Source: Polyodon spathula (Eukaryota; Chordata; Actinopteri; Acipenseriformes; Polyodontidae). From it: a DNA stretch of 64,000 nucleotides. The stretch's first letter is position 1; the number at the start of each line of letters is the position of its first letter. The DNA lies in contig NC_054571.1 of the NCBI RefSeq assembly GCF_017654505.1, forward strand, positions 3,621,041-3,685,040, read 5' to 3'. The notes beneath the pieces are model-generated. The model was given only the letters and a program-made list of their open reading frames with translations, was not told where the DNA came from and ran no database searches. The translations under genes were made by a program, and so were the position numbers. Positions 45,240-56,500 of the stretch are shown here, piece after piece.

Positions 45240-45720
45240 GGAGTGGAGCACCGTCTACAGGCAGAGGCAACGAGGCACTGTTCCGCTAGGTCTGAAGCAG
45301 TGGTCAAGCACTGCGTGCACCGTGCGACCCGAGCGCAGAGTACCGTGCACTATGTGCAACGTGTACCGTGCCGCACTGCATTTCCACACTAGCGCCAGAT
45401 ACCGTGCGCACCGCATGCACCGAGCACAGGGTATAATGTGCACCGAGCACCGGGCTACCGCTTGCACTGAGTACTGCGTGCACAGATGCACCGAGTACTG
45501 TGCAGCGCCAGGCACCGTGCACCGTGCAGCACCGGTGAGCTAGCCTGTATCGGTACAGCGAGACAATGGGCACTGTGAGCACCGTGGTACCGAAGTAGCA
45601 CAGGTAAAGTCTTAAGCACCGCAGTATTAAAAAACACCGGGGCAGCTGTGCACGGTGCCTACCCTGACCGTGTGCTCACACGCCTGAGCAGCGCATAGCG
45701 TACAACAGGGGGACAGGGCC
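45240..45720. repeat. Degenerate GCACCGTGC array
   Basis: A GC-rich stretch built from loose 9-12 bp copies of CACCGTGCACCG, CACCGAGCACCG and CTGTGCACCG. Overlapping frames in both strands arise from this short period and are not genes. Its place between DIRS-like ends and the recombinase suggests it belongs to that element. Confidence 0.65.
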
Positions 45721-46029
45721 GATGACTTACACATCACAGTAATACAAAATAGTTTTTAAATACAAAAAACAGTTAAAATATTACAGGACAGATGGGGGAG
45801 AGAGAGCACACTGTCTGTAGATTGAGCGACCTACACCAAAGGTGAGGGCCCGCGCAGCCTGCGTACGTCTCAACTAAACAATCAGGGAAGCCTCGGTGAA
45901 GAGTTTATGGCTGGCCCGGCTGAAGCAGCCACGGTGTGGCTAGTCCTCTGCGCGAGCACGGGGACGCGTAGGTACAATCAAAACAAGGCCCAACCAAAGC
46001 CCACAGCTCTGGGTTTGGCCCCTGAGCAG

Positions 46030-46970
46030 AGGCAATTGACCCACCTGGGATTGTCTGATAGGGTCCTACCTACTCTCCAGAATGCCAGAGCTACATGCTC
46101 TCAGCATGTGTACAAATAGGGTGTTTTTCAGACATGGTGTCAGTCACATGGACTGAACCCCACTACTGCCCAAAGGCAGACATCTTGCAGTTTTTGAAAA
46201 GACCACCCTCACCCTCTATCTGAAGGTCTATCTGGCAGCAATCTTAGACATGTTAAAATCGACTCCGTCACCCCAAGTGCACACCTCCTGGTGGAACAGT
46301 TTCTGAAGGGAGCTCAGATGTTATGACCTGCAAGGAAGGATCCTGTTCCTCATAGGCAGCAAAAGATAGTGCTGGAAGCACTTACAAAGCCATCATTTGA
46401 GCCCCTGCATCAGCTGAGCTGAAGCATCTTCCTTTAAAGATGTCTTTCCTGATCGCCATCACCTCCACCAAGCGAGTAAGTGAAATACAAGCAGTCTCAG
46501 TAAAAGTGTCTATTTTTTCCAGAGGCCAGAATCAAGGTTATGCTCCACACTACCCCTGCTTTACTCCCCTAAAAGTATTTCTGCTTTTCAGTGGAATTGG
46601 AGGCTTTCCATCCGCCTCCTTTCCAGTCTGACAAGGAGAGAAAGCTTCATGTTATCTGCCTAGTGAGGGCACTGGTGTACTATGTTGAAGGCACTCAGGG
46701 TTGTCCTCAATCTGAGCAATTTTTTATTTGCTTTGGGTCCAAGTCCCACAGACAAACCTAGTCTAAACTGCGACTGTCGAGATGGAGTGTAGACACGGTC
46801 AGGGTTACTTACGAGTTAGCCAACCTGCTCCCACCCGGAAAGGTCACGGGTCACTCCACAAGATGGCTTGCAACCTTATGGGCGTTATTCCAGGGTGTAT
46901 CATTGACATTTACAGTGCTGCAGTATGGGCTACCTCTCATACTTTACAAGATTCAACAGACTGAATGCTG
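46030..46970 (+). pseudogene. DIRS-type retroelement tyrosine recombinase relic
   Basis: Fragments across frames follow the order of a DIRS tyrosine recombinase: LSDRVLPTLQNARATCSQHV (46050-46115), LYLKVYLAAILD (46218-46255), EALTKPSFEPL (46375-46410), LPLKMSFLIAITSTKRVSEI (46428-46490, with the catalytic Arg region), EAFHPPPFQSDKERKLHVIC (46600-46660), EQFFICFGSKSHRQT, and GHSTRWLATLWALFQGV (46845-46895, the H..R motif). Such enzymes integrate circular DNA in place of an integrase. Many stops and frame shifts; no reverse transcriptase or RNase H region was found, so the element is internally deleted and dead. Confidence 0.85.
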
Positions 46971-47199
46971 TAGATCAACAAAATCCTGGATTTGGGACCA
47001 GAGTGATAAGAGCAGTCTACTCTTTAACACATATTTATGGTGTTGACTTTAAGTCCTGTAACAGTTAGCTACACACCCTTAATTGCACTTGTGGTGTTCG
47101 AATCCTAATGCTAACCTTGTAGCATATACACTGTAATGAGGGTCCTTCCATCACTGTACTGTGGACCTCATTATGGTCTTTGGGCCAGAATGCTAAGTG

Positions 47200-47420
47200 C
47201 AGTCTCTTCTTCCCTTTCAGCATATCTGCCAGTGCTGCAAGTCATTCACTTGTGACGGCTTGGGTATACTCACCCTATTTCGGTAATGGTTACATTTCAT
47301 ACTTGAAAGGGAATGTTAAGTTAATATCATACCCTTGTACCCTGAAATAGAAATGTACCCTTTAACCATTAAGGTCGCTGTGTTCACTCCAACGCAGTTG
47401 GGAATGTAAAATTGGGGTTG
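47200..47420. mobile_element. Likely second terminal region of the DIRS-type element
   Basis: CTATTTCGGTAATGGTTAC, CTTGAAAGGGAACG-like sequence and TACCCTGAAATAG follow the recombinase relic at the distance expected for the 3-prime end. Not a clean inverted copy of 43685-43985. Confidence 0.45.
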
Positions 47421-47439
47421 AGCCATCGGGGTGCAGCAT

Positions 47440-48060
47440 TTTTATTTCCTCGGGGATGGAGTCACGTTGACACAGACAGGCTTCTCGACCGGCTGGCTGT
47501 AGGGTGACACCAGGCCAGAAAGGAACACACAGGCAGTACTGGCGGGTGAAACTGAGACGCTGCGGCGCTCAGTGCGTTTATTAACACACAGAAAATAAAA
47601 GGTTGAACAAAACAGAACACGGCACTTGAGGCCAAAATAAGTAGACAAACAAAACAGACAGTGGACGAACACTAAACAAGTATCGTGCGAGTCCTCTCAC
47701 ACCAGTGGCATTTGTTTTGCTTTTAATTCTTTTCTTCTCTTTCTCTCCCGTTCTCCACTCTCGAACACACAACCCCGTGTGAGTAAAACGTGCATCTATA
47801 TATACTGCTGTGCCTGGATTCAATCAATTCATTATTCAATCCCAGCAAGTGAACTAATTTGTGCAATCACCGTGCTCACATACTATTACACTACTTTAAA
47901 TGCACGTGAAGTGTTTGTGCAATCCCCATGCCCACAACTATATATTTTAAATCACTCGTGCTACACAGACCCATTTATATCCCGTGCAGCAATACCTATA
48001 CACCAACATTAACACACCACACACAACACATAACACAAAATACTCACATGGGCAGGGCAC
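47440..48060 (-). mobile_element. Probable LTR fragment
   Basis: On the minus strand: a pyrimidine-rich TTCTCTTTCTC stretch, ACTTATTTTGGCCTC, TTGTTCAACCTTTTATTTTC, a poly(A)-signal region TTAATAAACGCACTG and CAGTTTCACCCGCCAGTACTG. This is the composition and order of a fish Gypsy-type LTR. No TG..CA pair with target duplication could be fixed, so the limits are approximate. Confidence 0.5.
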
Positions 48061-48154
48061 ACTGCTCCAGTCTGTGAGAAGAAGTTCATTACATTGAAGG
48101 TCAGACTGACCTCACAATGTCGACCCAAGGGACTTTTTCGACCTGAAAAAAGAA

Positions 48155-48408
48155 ACAAGGACCAGGGGTCACAAATGGAGATTAGACAAAGGGGCATTCA
48201 GAACAGAAAATAGGAGGCACTTTTTACACAGAGAATTGTGAGGGTCTGGAATCAACTCCCCAGTAATGTTGTTGAAGCCAACACCCTGGGATCCTTCAAG
48301 AAGCTGCTTGATGAGATTCTGGGACCAATAAGCTACTAACAACCAAACGAGCAAGACGGGCCAAATGGCCTCCTGTCATTTGTAAACTTTCTTATGTTAC
48401 TCGGTCTC
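48155..48408 (+). pseudogene. CR1-like LINE C-terminal relic
   Basis: Frame pieces FTQRIVRVWNQLPSNVVEAN then TLGSFKKLLDE match the end of CR1-type polymerase proteins (..R....WN.LP..VV.A...n.FK..LD). It continues into a conserved non-coding tail (GAGCAAGACGGGCCAAATGG, TTTGTAAACTTTCTTATGTT). Possibly the same family as the relics at 13548, 23576 and 61478. Confidence 0.65.
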
Positions 48409-48412
48409 TGAT

Positions 48413-48733
48413 TTATCGGCAGGTTTTCAATAAACTTCACTAACGTGTTGATTCCAGAAGAAGAAAAGCCATCCTTTCCTAACATTTACAAATGAGGACC
48501 AGTCAAAAACAATTAGTGTTTTGGAAGCCGGCTTCAGTACGCCAGTACAGCTGTAAGTATGTCGCCGCCTCAGATGAGAGGAAAATAATCTTCCAATTGG
48601 CTTTTAAAACACTTCCAGTTCGGAAGATAACTGTCATTGATTGGTACTCAGTTGCAAAGGTGAGGGAAGGACGGCTTTTCTTGTTTTGGAATCAACACAT
48701 TAATGAATGGATTTATTGATTACCTGCCGATAA
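48413..48733. mobile_element. MITE with TTATCGGCAGGT ends
   Basis: Left end TTATCGGCAGGTTTTCAATA and right end inverse TATTGATTACCTGCCGATAA pair over about 50 bp, including GTGTTGATTCCA / TGGAATCAACAC. 321 bp long; its small open frame (48492-48719) carries no transposase signature. Confidence 0.75.
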
Positions 48734-49480
48734 TTGCTTCTTAAAGGCAATTCCGAGCAAGAGTATGAGTTTCGGCACACTCCTAATTTTTTAGCGCACA
48801 GGAAGGGATCCAGGAATAGATTCAACTGCAAACATTTCAACTACAAACGTCTTTATTGGGTGTCTTCATTGAAACAGGAAACAAAATGTCACTGAGAAAC
48901 ACTTCTAGTCGAAAAGTTTGTTGTTTCTGTTAGTGTTTTGTCCTAGTGCACCTGTGATGAGAGGTCTTGAGGTGAGCTTGTCACTTTAAATAAAGGCTGC
49001 ATCAGATAATAAATGTGGTCTGTTTTAAATACACTGCCTCCTTCTGGTCATGCTTTAATCCAGTTGGGAATCTGTAAACAGCTAATCAGGTGATGAGTGT
49101 TGAATCAGGTATGAATCTTTTTCCTATTTTTATTATGACAGTTGCATACAAGTACGATTTAATTCTGAACTGAAAGAATTTTAACATTCTACATGTGATC
49201 TCCTGGGCCTATAACGATATGGACCTAATCTTAGAGTTAATTTCTTACTGTATTTGTATGTACGTTACATGCACACAGGATTTCCACAGTGAAAAACCGG
49301 GAAATTTAAGCATGTCATACAATTAGAGCCCTGCGAAATTCACAGGAGAATTAGAATGACATGACTAACCTGCAATTCAGTCCTAAACCTCCAGATGTCT
49401 GTGTAGCCACTCCAGCTAAACTGATCTAAATAATAATTAAGTAATCAACACATTAAATTCAGGCTAATTAGAAAATAAAA
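48734..49480. other. Unannotated sequence
   Basis: No gene or recognised repeat. Confidence 0.4.
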
Positions 49481-49919
49481 ATTACCATGGACAATTGTGG
49501 CCATTCTAGAAATGAATGCATTTATAGAAAAAGCTTCCCTCGAGACTTGCTGTTTTAGAAAAAATGGATGCACCAACAAAATCAAAAGGCATTTCTTTGA
49601 GAGATCACACACAGTGATACCTACCTGGTGTACAAAGTTTCAAATCTCAGCTCCTGAGGGACTGACGTGGACTTTATCCAAGATGGCTACACAGCTCATT
49701 TGCCAAATAACAATTTCTCACAGCTGACTGGCTCAGTCAGAGCCCTGACCTAAATCCAATCAAAAATTTGCAGCATGACTTGAAGACTGCTGTCCATCAA
49801 CGCTCCCCAAGGAACTTGACAGAGCTTGAACAGTTTTGTAAAGAAGAATGGTCAAATATTGCCAAATCAAGGTGTGCAAAGTTGGTAGAGACCTATCCCA
49901 ACAGAATCACAGCTGTAAT

Positions 49920-49955
<36 letters not shown>

Positions 49956-49968
49956 CTATATATATTAG
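49481..49968 (+). pseudogene. Tc1-like transposase relic
   Basis: The frame MQHDLKTAVHQRSPRNLTEL, then EQFCKEEWSNIA, KSRCAKLVETYPNRITAVI is the C-terminal end of a Tc1-type transposase. Just upstream, other frames show a decayed SPDLNPI-type motif (GCCCTGACCTAAATCCAATC, 49741-49760) and earlier parts. It belongs to a different family from the palindromic element at 5342. The 3-prime end runs into an AT microsatellite (49917-49970) and its terminal repeat is lost. Confidence 0.85.
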
Positions 49969-49983
49969 AATATATATAGATTA

Positions 49984-50850
49984 TGGTAGTTCCTCGTACA
50001 AGTTAGAAAAACTTGTTTGAAACTACCGAGTTTTTCTATACAGGTCCAAAAGTTTTGCTGTTTTCACTTAGAATTACCATCTGTACCTGTACCAAAAGTC
50101 TGAAACTTTCTACATCAAATGTGGAAAAAAAAGGTAAATACCTCTTATACACAATGAGATGTAAGTCATCAAACTAAGATAAAATTGTTATTCTCCTTCT
50201 TCCTCTTCCATTTCTTACTTTTTAGTTTTAAGAGTGTGTAGCGACTTTTCAAACAGAAAAGCTAAATAACTGGACATCTACCAATCATGTGACTCCACAT
50301 GTTGGCCAACCTCACAATAAACCAGGGATTGCGAGCAGTTTGATATCCACACCATTTATATTAAACAGTGTATTTATGATTTAAAACAGCACATACAGCA
50401 CAAAAATAAATAATAATAATTATCTTTTTGAACTTGCAACATGAGCTTAGCCCGCTGCCATTGCGCTTTTGAAATGCTCTATTTCCTGTTTGAAAATATC
50501 CCAGTTTCCTGTTTGACAGATACCATAGAATGGAATTGTACACAAGAGTGGCAAGAAGCTTCCTTGTCTGAATCTCTTCTCTCTGATAAATTGTAGTTCC
50601 TCTTTAATTAGTAATAAATAAAGGAATAATTTAATAGGTCGAAATAAATAAATGATTTAACAAATGCATAGAGGAATAAATCTATTTAGAAATAAATATT
50701 TTTAAAGATAACACCAATATTGTAGAAATTAATGTTTATTAAATAAATTAATAACTAGCAAGCCAGAAAAATATGTCATATTAATTGATTTGGCTGATGC
50801 TTTTATCTAGAGCAATTGACATTTGTATACCTATCCAAAAAGTATATTTA
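49984..50850. repeat. Segment repeated at 7710-8655
   Basis: Same order of blocks (ATGGTAGTTCCTCGTAC, ATTACCATCTGTACC, AAAAGGTAAATACCTC, CTGGACATCTACC, ATTTCCTGTTTGAAA, GCTGATGCTTTTATC) with moderate divergence from the first copy. Not coding. Confidence 0.8.
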
Positions 50851-51460
50851 ATTAAAAAATAAACCAATAAATAAATGACCAGCAAAGGAAAAAAGCCGAC
50901 ATAAAGCGCTCAGAGAAGTTATGTAACTGAATTCGAAGATGCTTTCTCTTTATTTTTGTTTGGTGCTGAAAACGCGTACACTTAAAACTGCTTAGGATTC
51001 GTATCAAATTCGCCTCCTACGGGGATTGCTTGTATCCGAATATCTCCTAGGGAGCTCAAAGCAACCCACGAACACACATGAGTGAGTCCACGGGTCTGAC
51101 GGACCACCCTGTACGGGTGTATGAGCCATCCTTAATTTAAAAGTGCAGAAAATATAAGTGTACACACATGCCGTTGTCTACAGACTCGCTGATTTTACAC
51201 ACGGACCGTAACATATATAAACGACTCATAACGTCTCATTTGACTTTCTCTAAACTCCAATTAAATGTAAACATGTACCTTTCTCCAGCCCCAGAATGCC
51301 ACGGTGAACTAGTGATCATTGTAAAACGCATTATTACATTTGTACTGGCACTTAGAAACACCAAAGGGCTGCTGCCACGAGTTTATAAAGTACAGTGTTA
51401 CGAGAGGGGATGTTTTTGCTAACATGTATAAATAACCTTTCAGGTGTGATTTAAACCAGT
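50851..51460. other. 5-prime flank of the Ig receptor gene
   Basis: Unique-looking sequence with no repeat recognised. The plus frame at 51168-51422 has no domain and lies upstream of the TATA box. Confidence 0.4.
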
Positions 51461-51461
51461 A

Positions 51462-51469
51462 TATAAAAG
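51462..51469 (+). promoter_or_regulatory. TATA box of the Ig receptor gene
   Basis: TATAAAAG in the context CCAGTATATAAAAGAGG, 87 bases before the ATG of the signal exon. A start of transcription around 51490-51495 would give a 5-prime UTR of about 55-60 bases with no intron. Confidence 0.6.
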
Positions 51470-51548
51470 AGGGGGTGTGGCACTCAAAGCAGGAGGGACT
51501 CAGCTTTGTTTCTCTCGGTCTTGACATGAGTCAGAAGATACTGTGAAC

Positions 51549-51594
51549 ATGCGTTACCTTTGGAAAACATGCTATGTCCTCGTCCTGATGTGTG
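51549..51594 (+). CDS. Ig-superfamily receptor, signal-peptide exon
   Basis: Encodes MRYLWKTCYVLVLMC plus one base (phase 1) followed by GTAAGT, the usual signal-peptide exon of Ig-family receptors. The next exon at 55507 starts in the matching phase and follows a TTTTTGTAG acceptor. The intron is about 3.9 kb. Confidence 0.75.
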
Positions 51595-52655
51595 GTAAGT
51601 GTCCCATTTAAAAACAATTATATTGAACAATAGGGTATTACTATTGAGGTGACCTTCATTAACCTGTCAAGTTAGGCCAGTCACAACATAAAAGATTGTT
51701 TTAAAATGTTTGATAAGTTTGGACAGTTTTCTCAGACTAATACAGATTACTGAATGAGTATCTTCACGTGTTTAAAACAAACAAACAAACAAAAAGAAAC
51801 CAACAAACAAATAGTACTTAGTAATAATCAGTTAAACATGCAGAACGTGTGTTGATTAACACAGGCAATTAAGGTTTTCGAATCATATAATTCAAATATA
51901 GAGAAAGTAACTGCAGAGCTGTAAGTCCAAATATTAATGAATTATAAATACATGGCGTTTATGTTGGAACGATTTTTAAAGGAATTTTGTTTTTTTTTTT
52001 TTTTTTTTGTATGTCCATTGTGATACACTGCATTGTGAAGAGTTTTGGGCCACCTTAAAGGTTTCAGAAAACTATTTGCTGTAAAATATTATAGGCATAC
52101 TGTAGAGTTCTCTTTGGAGTTTAAAGAAGGGAGGACGGTTATATGTACCCCTATCGAAGTAGTTCACCTCAGGGTGTATTGCGAGGATCTTTGTTCGCCT
52201 GTCTGATTCCATATTTAATGTTTGTGTTGCAAACAGGAAACGTGATTGTGATGAAACTTGGATGGTCCTTCTTGGAACCAATAGATCAAGGGGAAAGCGA
52301 CACAGTATTATTCTAATCATGTTATCTCGTAGTATAAGAATTGTTCTGGAATTGTTTGTAATAGGTATGGTTGGACAGTAGGGCTTGCGGCTTGATATGT
52401 TGGATTCAACCGCACTACACAGTAAGTTTACTATAGGTTGTGTCTTTTTAAGGTTCCTTGATCTTCAGTATAAAATTGGTTCTCAAGTAATGTTAGTTAT
52501 ACCTTGTCTGAAATTAGGAGAGTTGGTTGACACACATCAGTTAGGTAATGAATTGGTTCCTTATACTTGGGTTTCCTATTGCCCGTTATAAAAGTTTACA
52601 CGGCAACTTTATATAGGGGTTAAGGTTTACTCATGGTTTGGTGCTTTTAATATGC
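51595..52655. other. Ig receptor intron 1, first part
   Basis: Holds an (AAAC)n tract at 51777-51797 and a T run at 51989-52008; nothing else recognised. Confidence 0.45.
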
Positions 52656-52659
52656 TTGT

Positions 52660-53105
52660 TACAATACCGCTCTTGTGGGCCCCATGCTCGATACACACAT
52701 GGCTTCCTGTGCGTTACACAGACTCCTCTCTGTTGCATTTACAATGCTTCTCTGTTGGCATTTACCAGGACCTCTGTGCGTATAAGGCTCACATCTGTTT
52801 ACCAGATCTCTATGCGTCTACCAATGGATTACCCTGGCTTCCAGATCTCTCGTGTGCTTAGACAATGATTCCCTGTGCTTTACCAGACCTCTCTCTTGTG
52901 GAGACAATGCTTACCTGTGCTTTATACAGATTCGCCTGGGCTTGTCCACAATGCTTCCCCCTGCTTGACCGAGACTCTCTGAGCTTTTAACAGTGCTAAT
53001 CCTAGCTTACAGACTCTATTCGATGTGCTGGACAATGTTAGCCTATGCACTTTACCCGACCTCTCTGTGCGTTCAGCAATGCTAACCTATTGCTTTCCAA
53101 GACCT
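52660..53105. repeat. Degraded 40-bp minisatellite, inverted relative to 2620-3338
   Basis: Reads as loose copies of AATGCTTCCCTGTGC, TTTACCAGACCTCTCTGTGC: the reverse complement of the 40-bp unit at 2620-3338. Units differ from each other by substitutions and indels, so this array is much older or much less well sequenced than the first one. Lies in the receptor's first intron. Confidence 0.8.
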
Positions 53106-54240
53106 GGGACAGTCAGATAGAGACATCACAATCATAATAAGTACATATATTCATGAGATTTCTAATGTGTTATGTTTTTTAAAAGTATCCAGGCGCGGTG
53201 TGGGGGTTTAAACCAGGAAAATACTACCTTTCTTGTTGGGGAAAGACAACTTAACAGCTAAGTGTAATTATTAGTCAGATCTGATGGTGACTTGCTATGG
53301 ACGGTTATGCGTCAAGCAGCTTAAGCATTTTATTCTGACCTGTGTGTTGTGGAAAGTAACCACAGTTCACAGTGGGATAGTGTGTCTCGTTTGTGTATCA
53401 CATCAGGTATACTCTACAGCCAGAAAAAAGATCATCTGCATCTCCACAAAACTGACCTTGTTTCAAATAGATGATATCCAAAAAATGACATTTTCAAACC
53501 AAAGAACAAAAGAAATATTATAACGCGCCTGGTCTGGGTAGTGTTCGCTGCTGTAGTTCTGTAATCAGGGGGGTTTATAAGGGTTATCAAGTGTGATAAC
53601 TTGTCAGCATTGCTCTGTGTGCAGGACAGCACCGTGAGGCTCTGCTCAGCACACAGCGGGCAATGCCAGCACACTAGATTAGCACTTTATACAGACACCA
53701 CAGGAGCCCTCTCGTACTTGTAATTCGGGGACTTGTCTTCTGGAAATCGATGTGAGTCCCACACGGACCATGAAGCTGAGTTTACGGATTACAAAATTTT
53801 TTTTTTAAGCTTCACTTTTATTTATTTTAAAAGTATTTATCTTTAAAATTGTTTCCCGCTGACAGGTATCATTTTTAAACACAGACAGAAACATTAGGCC
53901 CCTCATGTATTAAGCAGGGGTAAGCTGTTTACCTCACAGTTACTGCAAGCTTTGTACACCCACTATATTCACTAACCAGTGGCAAATGACTTTGCACAAG
54001 AAATGAATCCTTGGAAAAAGATACCGCATGAGGGTCATTTATATATAATTAACAATGGTAATCCATAGAAATGTATTCAAATTCTCTTACCTAATACCGC
54101 GAGGGAGGGACTTGATATAAAAAAAAACAACAAAGTATTACTGAAGCAAGGGCATAAAATTTGCATGAGTGTCTCAGCGCGAGTTAAGTTTATCGCTTAT
54201 TGAAGCCAGGCAGTGTCTGTCTTTATCTTGTTTCCTGTGT
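53106..54240. other. Ig receptor intron 1, middle part
   Basis: No coding sequence or certain repeat. A stretch at 53895-54120 (AGGCCCCTCATGTATTAAGC to TACCGCGAGGG) looks like a dispersed repeat but could not be bounded. Confidence 0.4.
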
Positions 54241-54246
54241 GGGAAT

Positions 54247-54340
54247 TTAGTGTTAAAAATAGTACCAATTTAGTGTTTAAAAAGTATCAATTTAGTGTTA
54301 GAAAAAGTATCAATTTAATGTTTAAAAAAGTAATTTAGTA
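54247..54340. repeat. Short tandem repeat, about 25-bp unit
   Basis: ATTTAGTGTTAAAAATAGTA-type unit repeated four times with small changes. Confidence 0.8.
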
Positions 54341-54859
54341 AACATAAGCACTCATTTGAATTTCAGAAAAAAAATGTCAAACTCTTTCATTTGTTTTAGC
54401 AGTCTCTGTAATTAAGTTTTTACTGACATATCTTCAAAACCAAGTGTACCTGTTCAAGCTGAAACAAAAGCAAAGCTAGCTAGCTGCACAATAAGGCTTC
54501 ATGGTATTTTTGGTATTTTCACCAAACAACTTGATGATGTCATCAAAATGACCTAATTTCTCACAGAGTTCCAGCCGAGCAGGCCTCTTGATGCTTACCC
54601 CTGAGGGTCTAAACTTTAATAAAACGCTGGCCTGCAAATTGTAGCAAAGACAGTCAAGTCCTTCACTATTTAGGCTGTCTGGATCCCTGACTACTGGTTG
54701 GCCCAGACAGACAGACAGAGACCTTTTTTAAGTTCTGATTCCAGCAGTGCTTGCATGTCACACATCAGGACGTATGGCAATACTCTATCTTGGTAAATAC
54801 ACACAAAAGGAGATGAGTTTATATCTGGACAAACTGCGTAAATGCAGAATAGCTTATAT

Positions 54860-55320
54860 TTCCTTTCAGCACTGGGGGTCTGGGTTCCAATCTTGGGGGC
54901 GAGGTGGCACAGACAGTAGACTAATTCATTAGCCTCTCATTCCTGCCTTTAACCTTTCTCTGGAGTCCTGGGTTCAAATATGGGGAATTTCCAGTGTATT
55001 GTACAGTTATAGGAAGTTGTTCAGTACGCTGCAGGAAGAGATGACTCTAAAGAAGTGTCTGATTCTCATTCCGTGAGCAAAGTTTCTTGATTGAGTGTTT
55101 GAAGTTCTGGAATAACTAGACTGTGAAGAAGTGGACATTCCTGGATGAAAGTGTGTTCTTTAGCACCCTGGGAGTGTTGAGCGGACCAGCGGCTCTGACC
55201 GACCAACCGTTTGTTTACTCGTTCATTTATTTATTTATTTATTTCACCTTCCTCTGGAGACCTGAGTTCCTATCTGGGGGGCTAGGAGGCACATACACAC
55301 AGACAATTCATTAGTCTTCA
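54860..55320. repeat. Three SINE-like fragments
   Basis: Three copies of a B-box-like motif (GGGTTCCAATCTTGGGG at 54890, GGGTTCAAATATGGGG at 54969, GAGTTCCTATCTGGGG at 55264). Two of them are followed by a GGC(A/G)AGGTGGCACA-type block and CAATTCATTAG. Probably pieces of one tRNA-derived SINE family. Confidence 0.4.
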
Positions 55321-55506
55321 TGTTTTCTCTATTTACTCTATTGTCCATTCAGGGAGGCCAAGATATTTTGATGTGCAAGAAAGGGACAGAGACAAAGATA
55401 TGCAAAGATACAAACTGTTCTTATTTACTATTAAGCTATATTACATATTAATTAATTACTGAGACAGAGTGAGTAATTTCTCCTTGTTTTTATTTGATTT
55501 TTGTAG

Positions 55507-55833
55507 GTCTCTCTGCAGCTCAGCCTGGAGCCCTGCAGGTGAAGAGGACTGTGGGGGAATCGTTCAGTTTTCCTGTGGAAATACCAAACCTGCAGCCAAA
55601 AACAGAATTAAACTGGAGATATAGTTCTGTCAAGGCATACGGTATTATTGCTAGAATTCAGAACGGGAAGATCGATACTGATTTTGAGGAGAGATTCAAA
55701 ACCAGGCTGCAGCTGGACAATATAACCAGCTCTCTCAGGATCGTTGACTTGCAGACAGATGACAGCGGGGTTTATGTCGTGGAAACAGCAAGAGGAGAGC
55801 CCTTCGCAAGGAGTTTCCACCTGTCTGTTTACA
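55507..55833 (+). CDS. Ig-superfamily receptor, V-type Ig exon (CD2/SLAM-like)
   Basis: 327 bases, phase 1 to phase 1, with TTTTTGTAG before and ACA/GTGAGT after. Encodes GLSAAQPGALQVKRTVGESF, then FPVEIPNLQ, ELNWRYSS (C-strand Trp), DFEERFKTRLQLDN, SSLRIVDLQTDDSGVYVVE. The D.G.Y motif and C-strand Trp make this a V-type Ig domain. The canonical cysteines of strands B and F are absent (FSFPV and YVVE), which is characteristic of the membrane-distal domain of CD2/SLAM-family receptors such as CD48 and CD244. Such proteins mediate leukocyte contacts. Later exons (second Ig domain, transmembrane, tail) are not in this window, so the subtype is open. Confidence 0.82.
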
Positions 55834-56057
55834 GTGAGTATGATATTCTCGAATTTAACCTGCACCGGTTCAGAAACCCACTCGGTGATTCTGCATCGAT
55901 GGTGATATATACACCACGTGTTGAGGGGTCCAACAAAGAATCCGTCCTCAGAGTGACCGACGCAAATCCTCGAGTTCCAATCATGCCCCTCGGCGTGTCG
56001 CTTAAAACAGCTGTGAGGAAAGTGATTCTCCGACTTGTTTAATTCAGGTTTTTAAAC
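55834..56057. other. Start of the next receptor intron, up to the gap
   Basis: The exon frame stays open past the donor to a stop at 56040-56042, but the GTGAGT donor and the loss of Ig-like pattern after SVY argue that this is intron. Confidence 0.6.
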
Positions 56058-56500
56058 NNNNNNNNNNNNNNNNNNNNNNNNNNNNNNNNNNNNNNNNNNN
56101 NNNNNNNNNNNNNNNNNNNNNNNNNNNNNNNNNNNNNNNNNNNNNNNNNNNNNNNNNNNNNNNNNNNNNNNNNNNNNNNNNNNNNNNNNNNNNNNNNNNN
56201 NNNNNNNNNNNNNNNNNNNNNNNNNNNNNNNNNNNNNNNNNNNNNNNNNNNNNNNNNNNNNNNNNNNNNNNNNNNNNNNNNNNNNNNNNNNNNNNNNNNN
56301 NNNNNNNNNNNNNNNNNNNNNNNNNNNNNNNNNNNNNNNNNNNNNNNNNNNNNNNNNNNNNNNNNNNNNNNNNNNNNNNNNNNNNNNNNNNNNNNNNNNN
56401 NNNNNNNNNNNNNNNNNNNNNNNNNNNNNNNNNNNNNNNNNNNNNNNNNNNNNNNNNNNNNNNNNNNNNNNNNNNNNNNNNNNNNNNNNNNNNNNNNNNN
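56058..56500. other. Assembly gap, 443 N
   Basis: 443 N followed by a run of 13 C. Unlike the first gap it is not a round number, so it may be an estimated length. Confidence 0.99.

Noticed and set aside
45240..45640. Cys/Ala/His-rich frames in both strands
   Set aside because: They come from a degenerate GCACCGTGC array that leaves several frames open at once.
55834..56042. A longer, soluble form of the Ig receptor made by reading through the donor after the Ig exon
   Set aside because: A consensus GTGAGT donor ends the exon in the usual phase and the added residues have no Ig or membrane pattern. Without transcript data it is not called.
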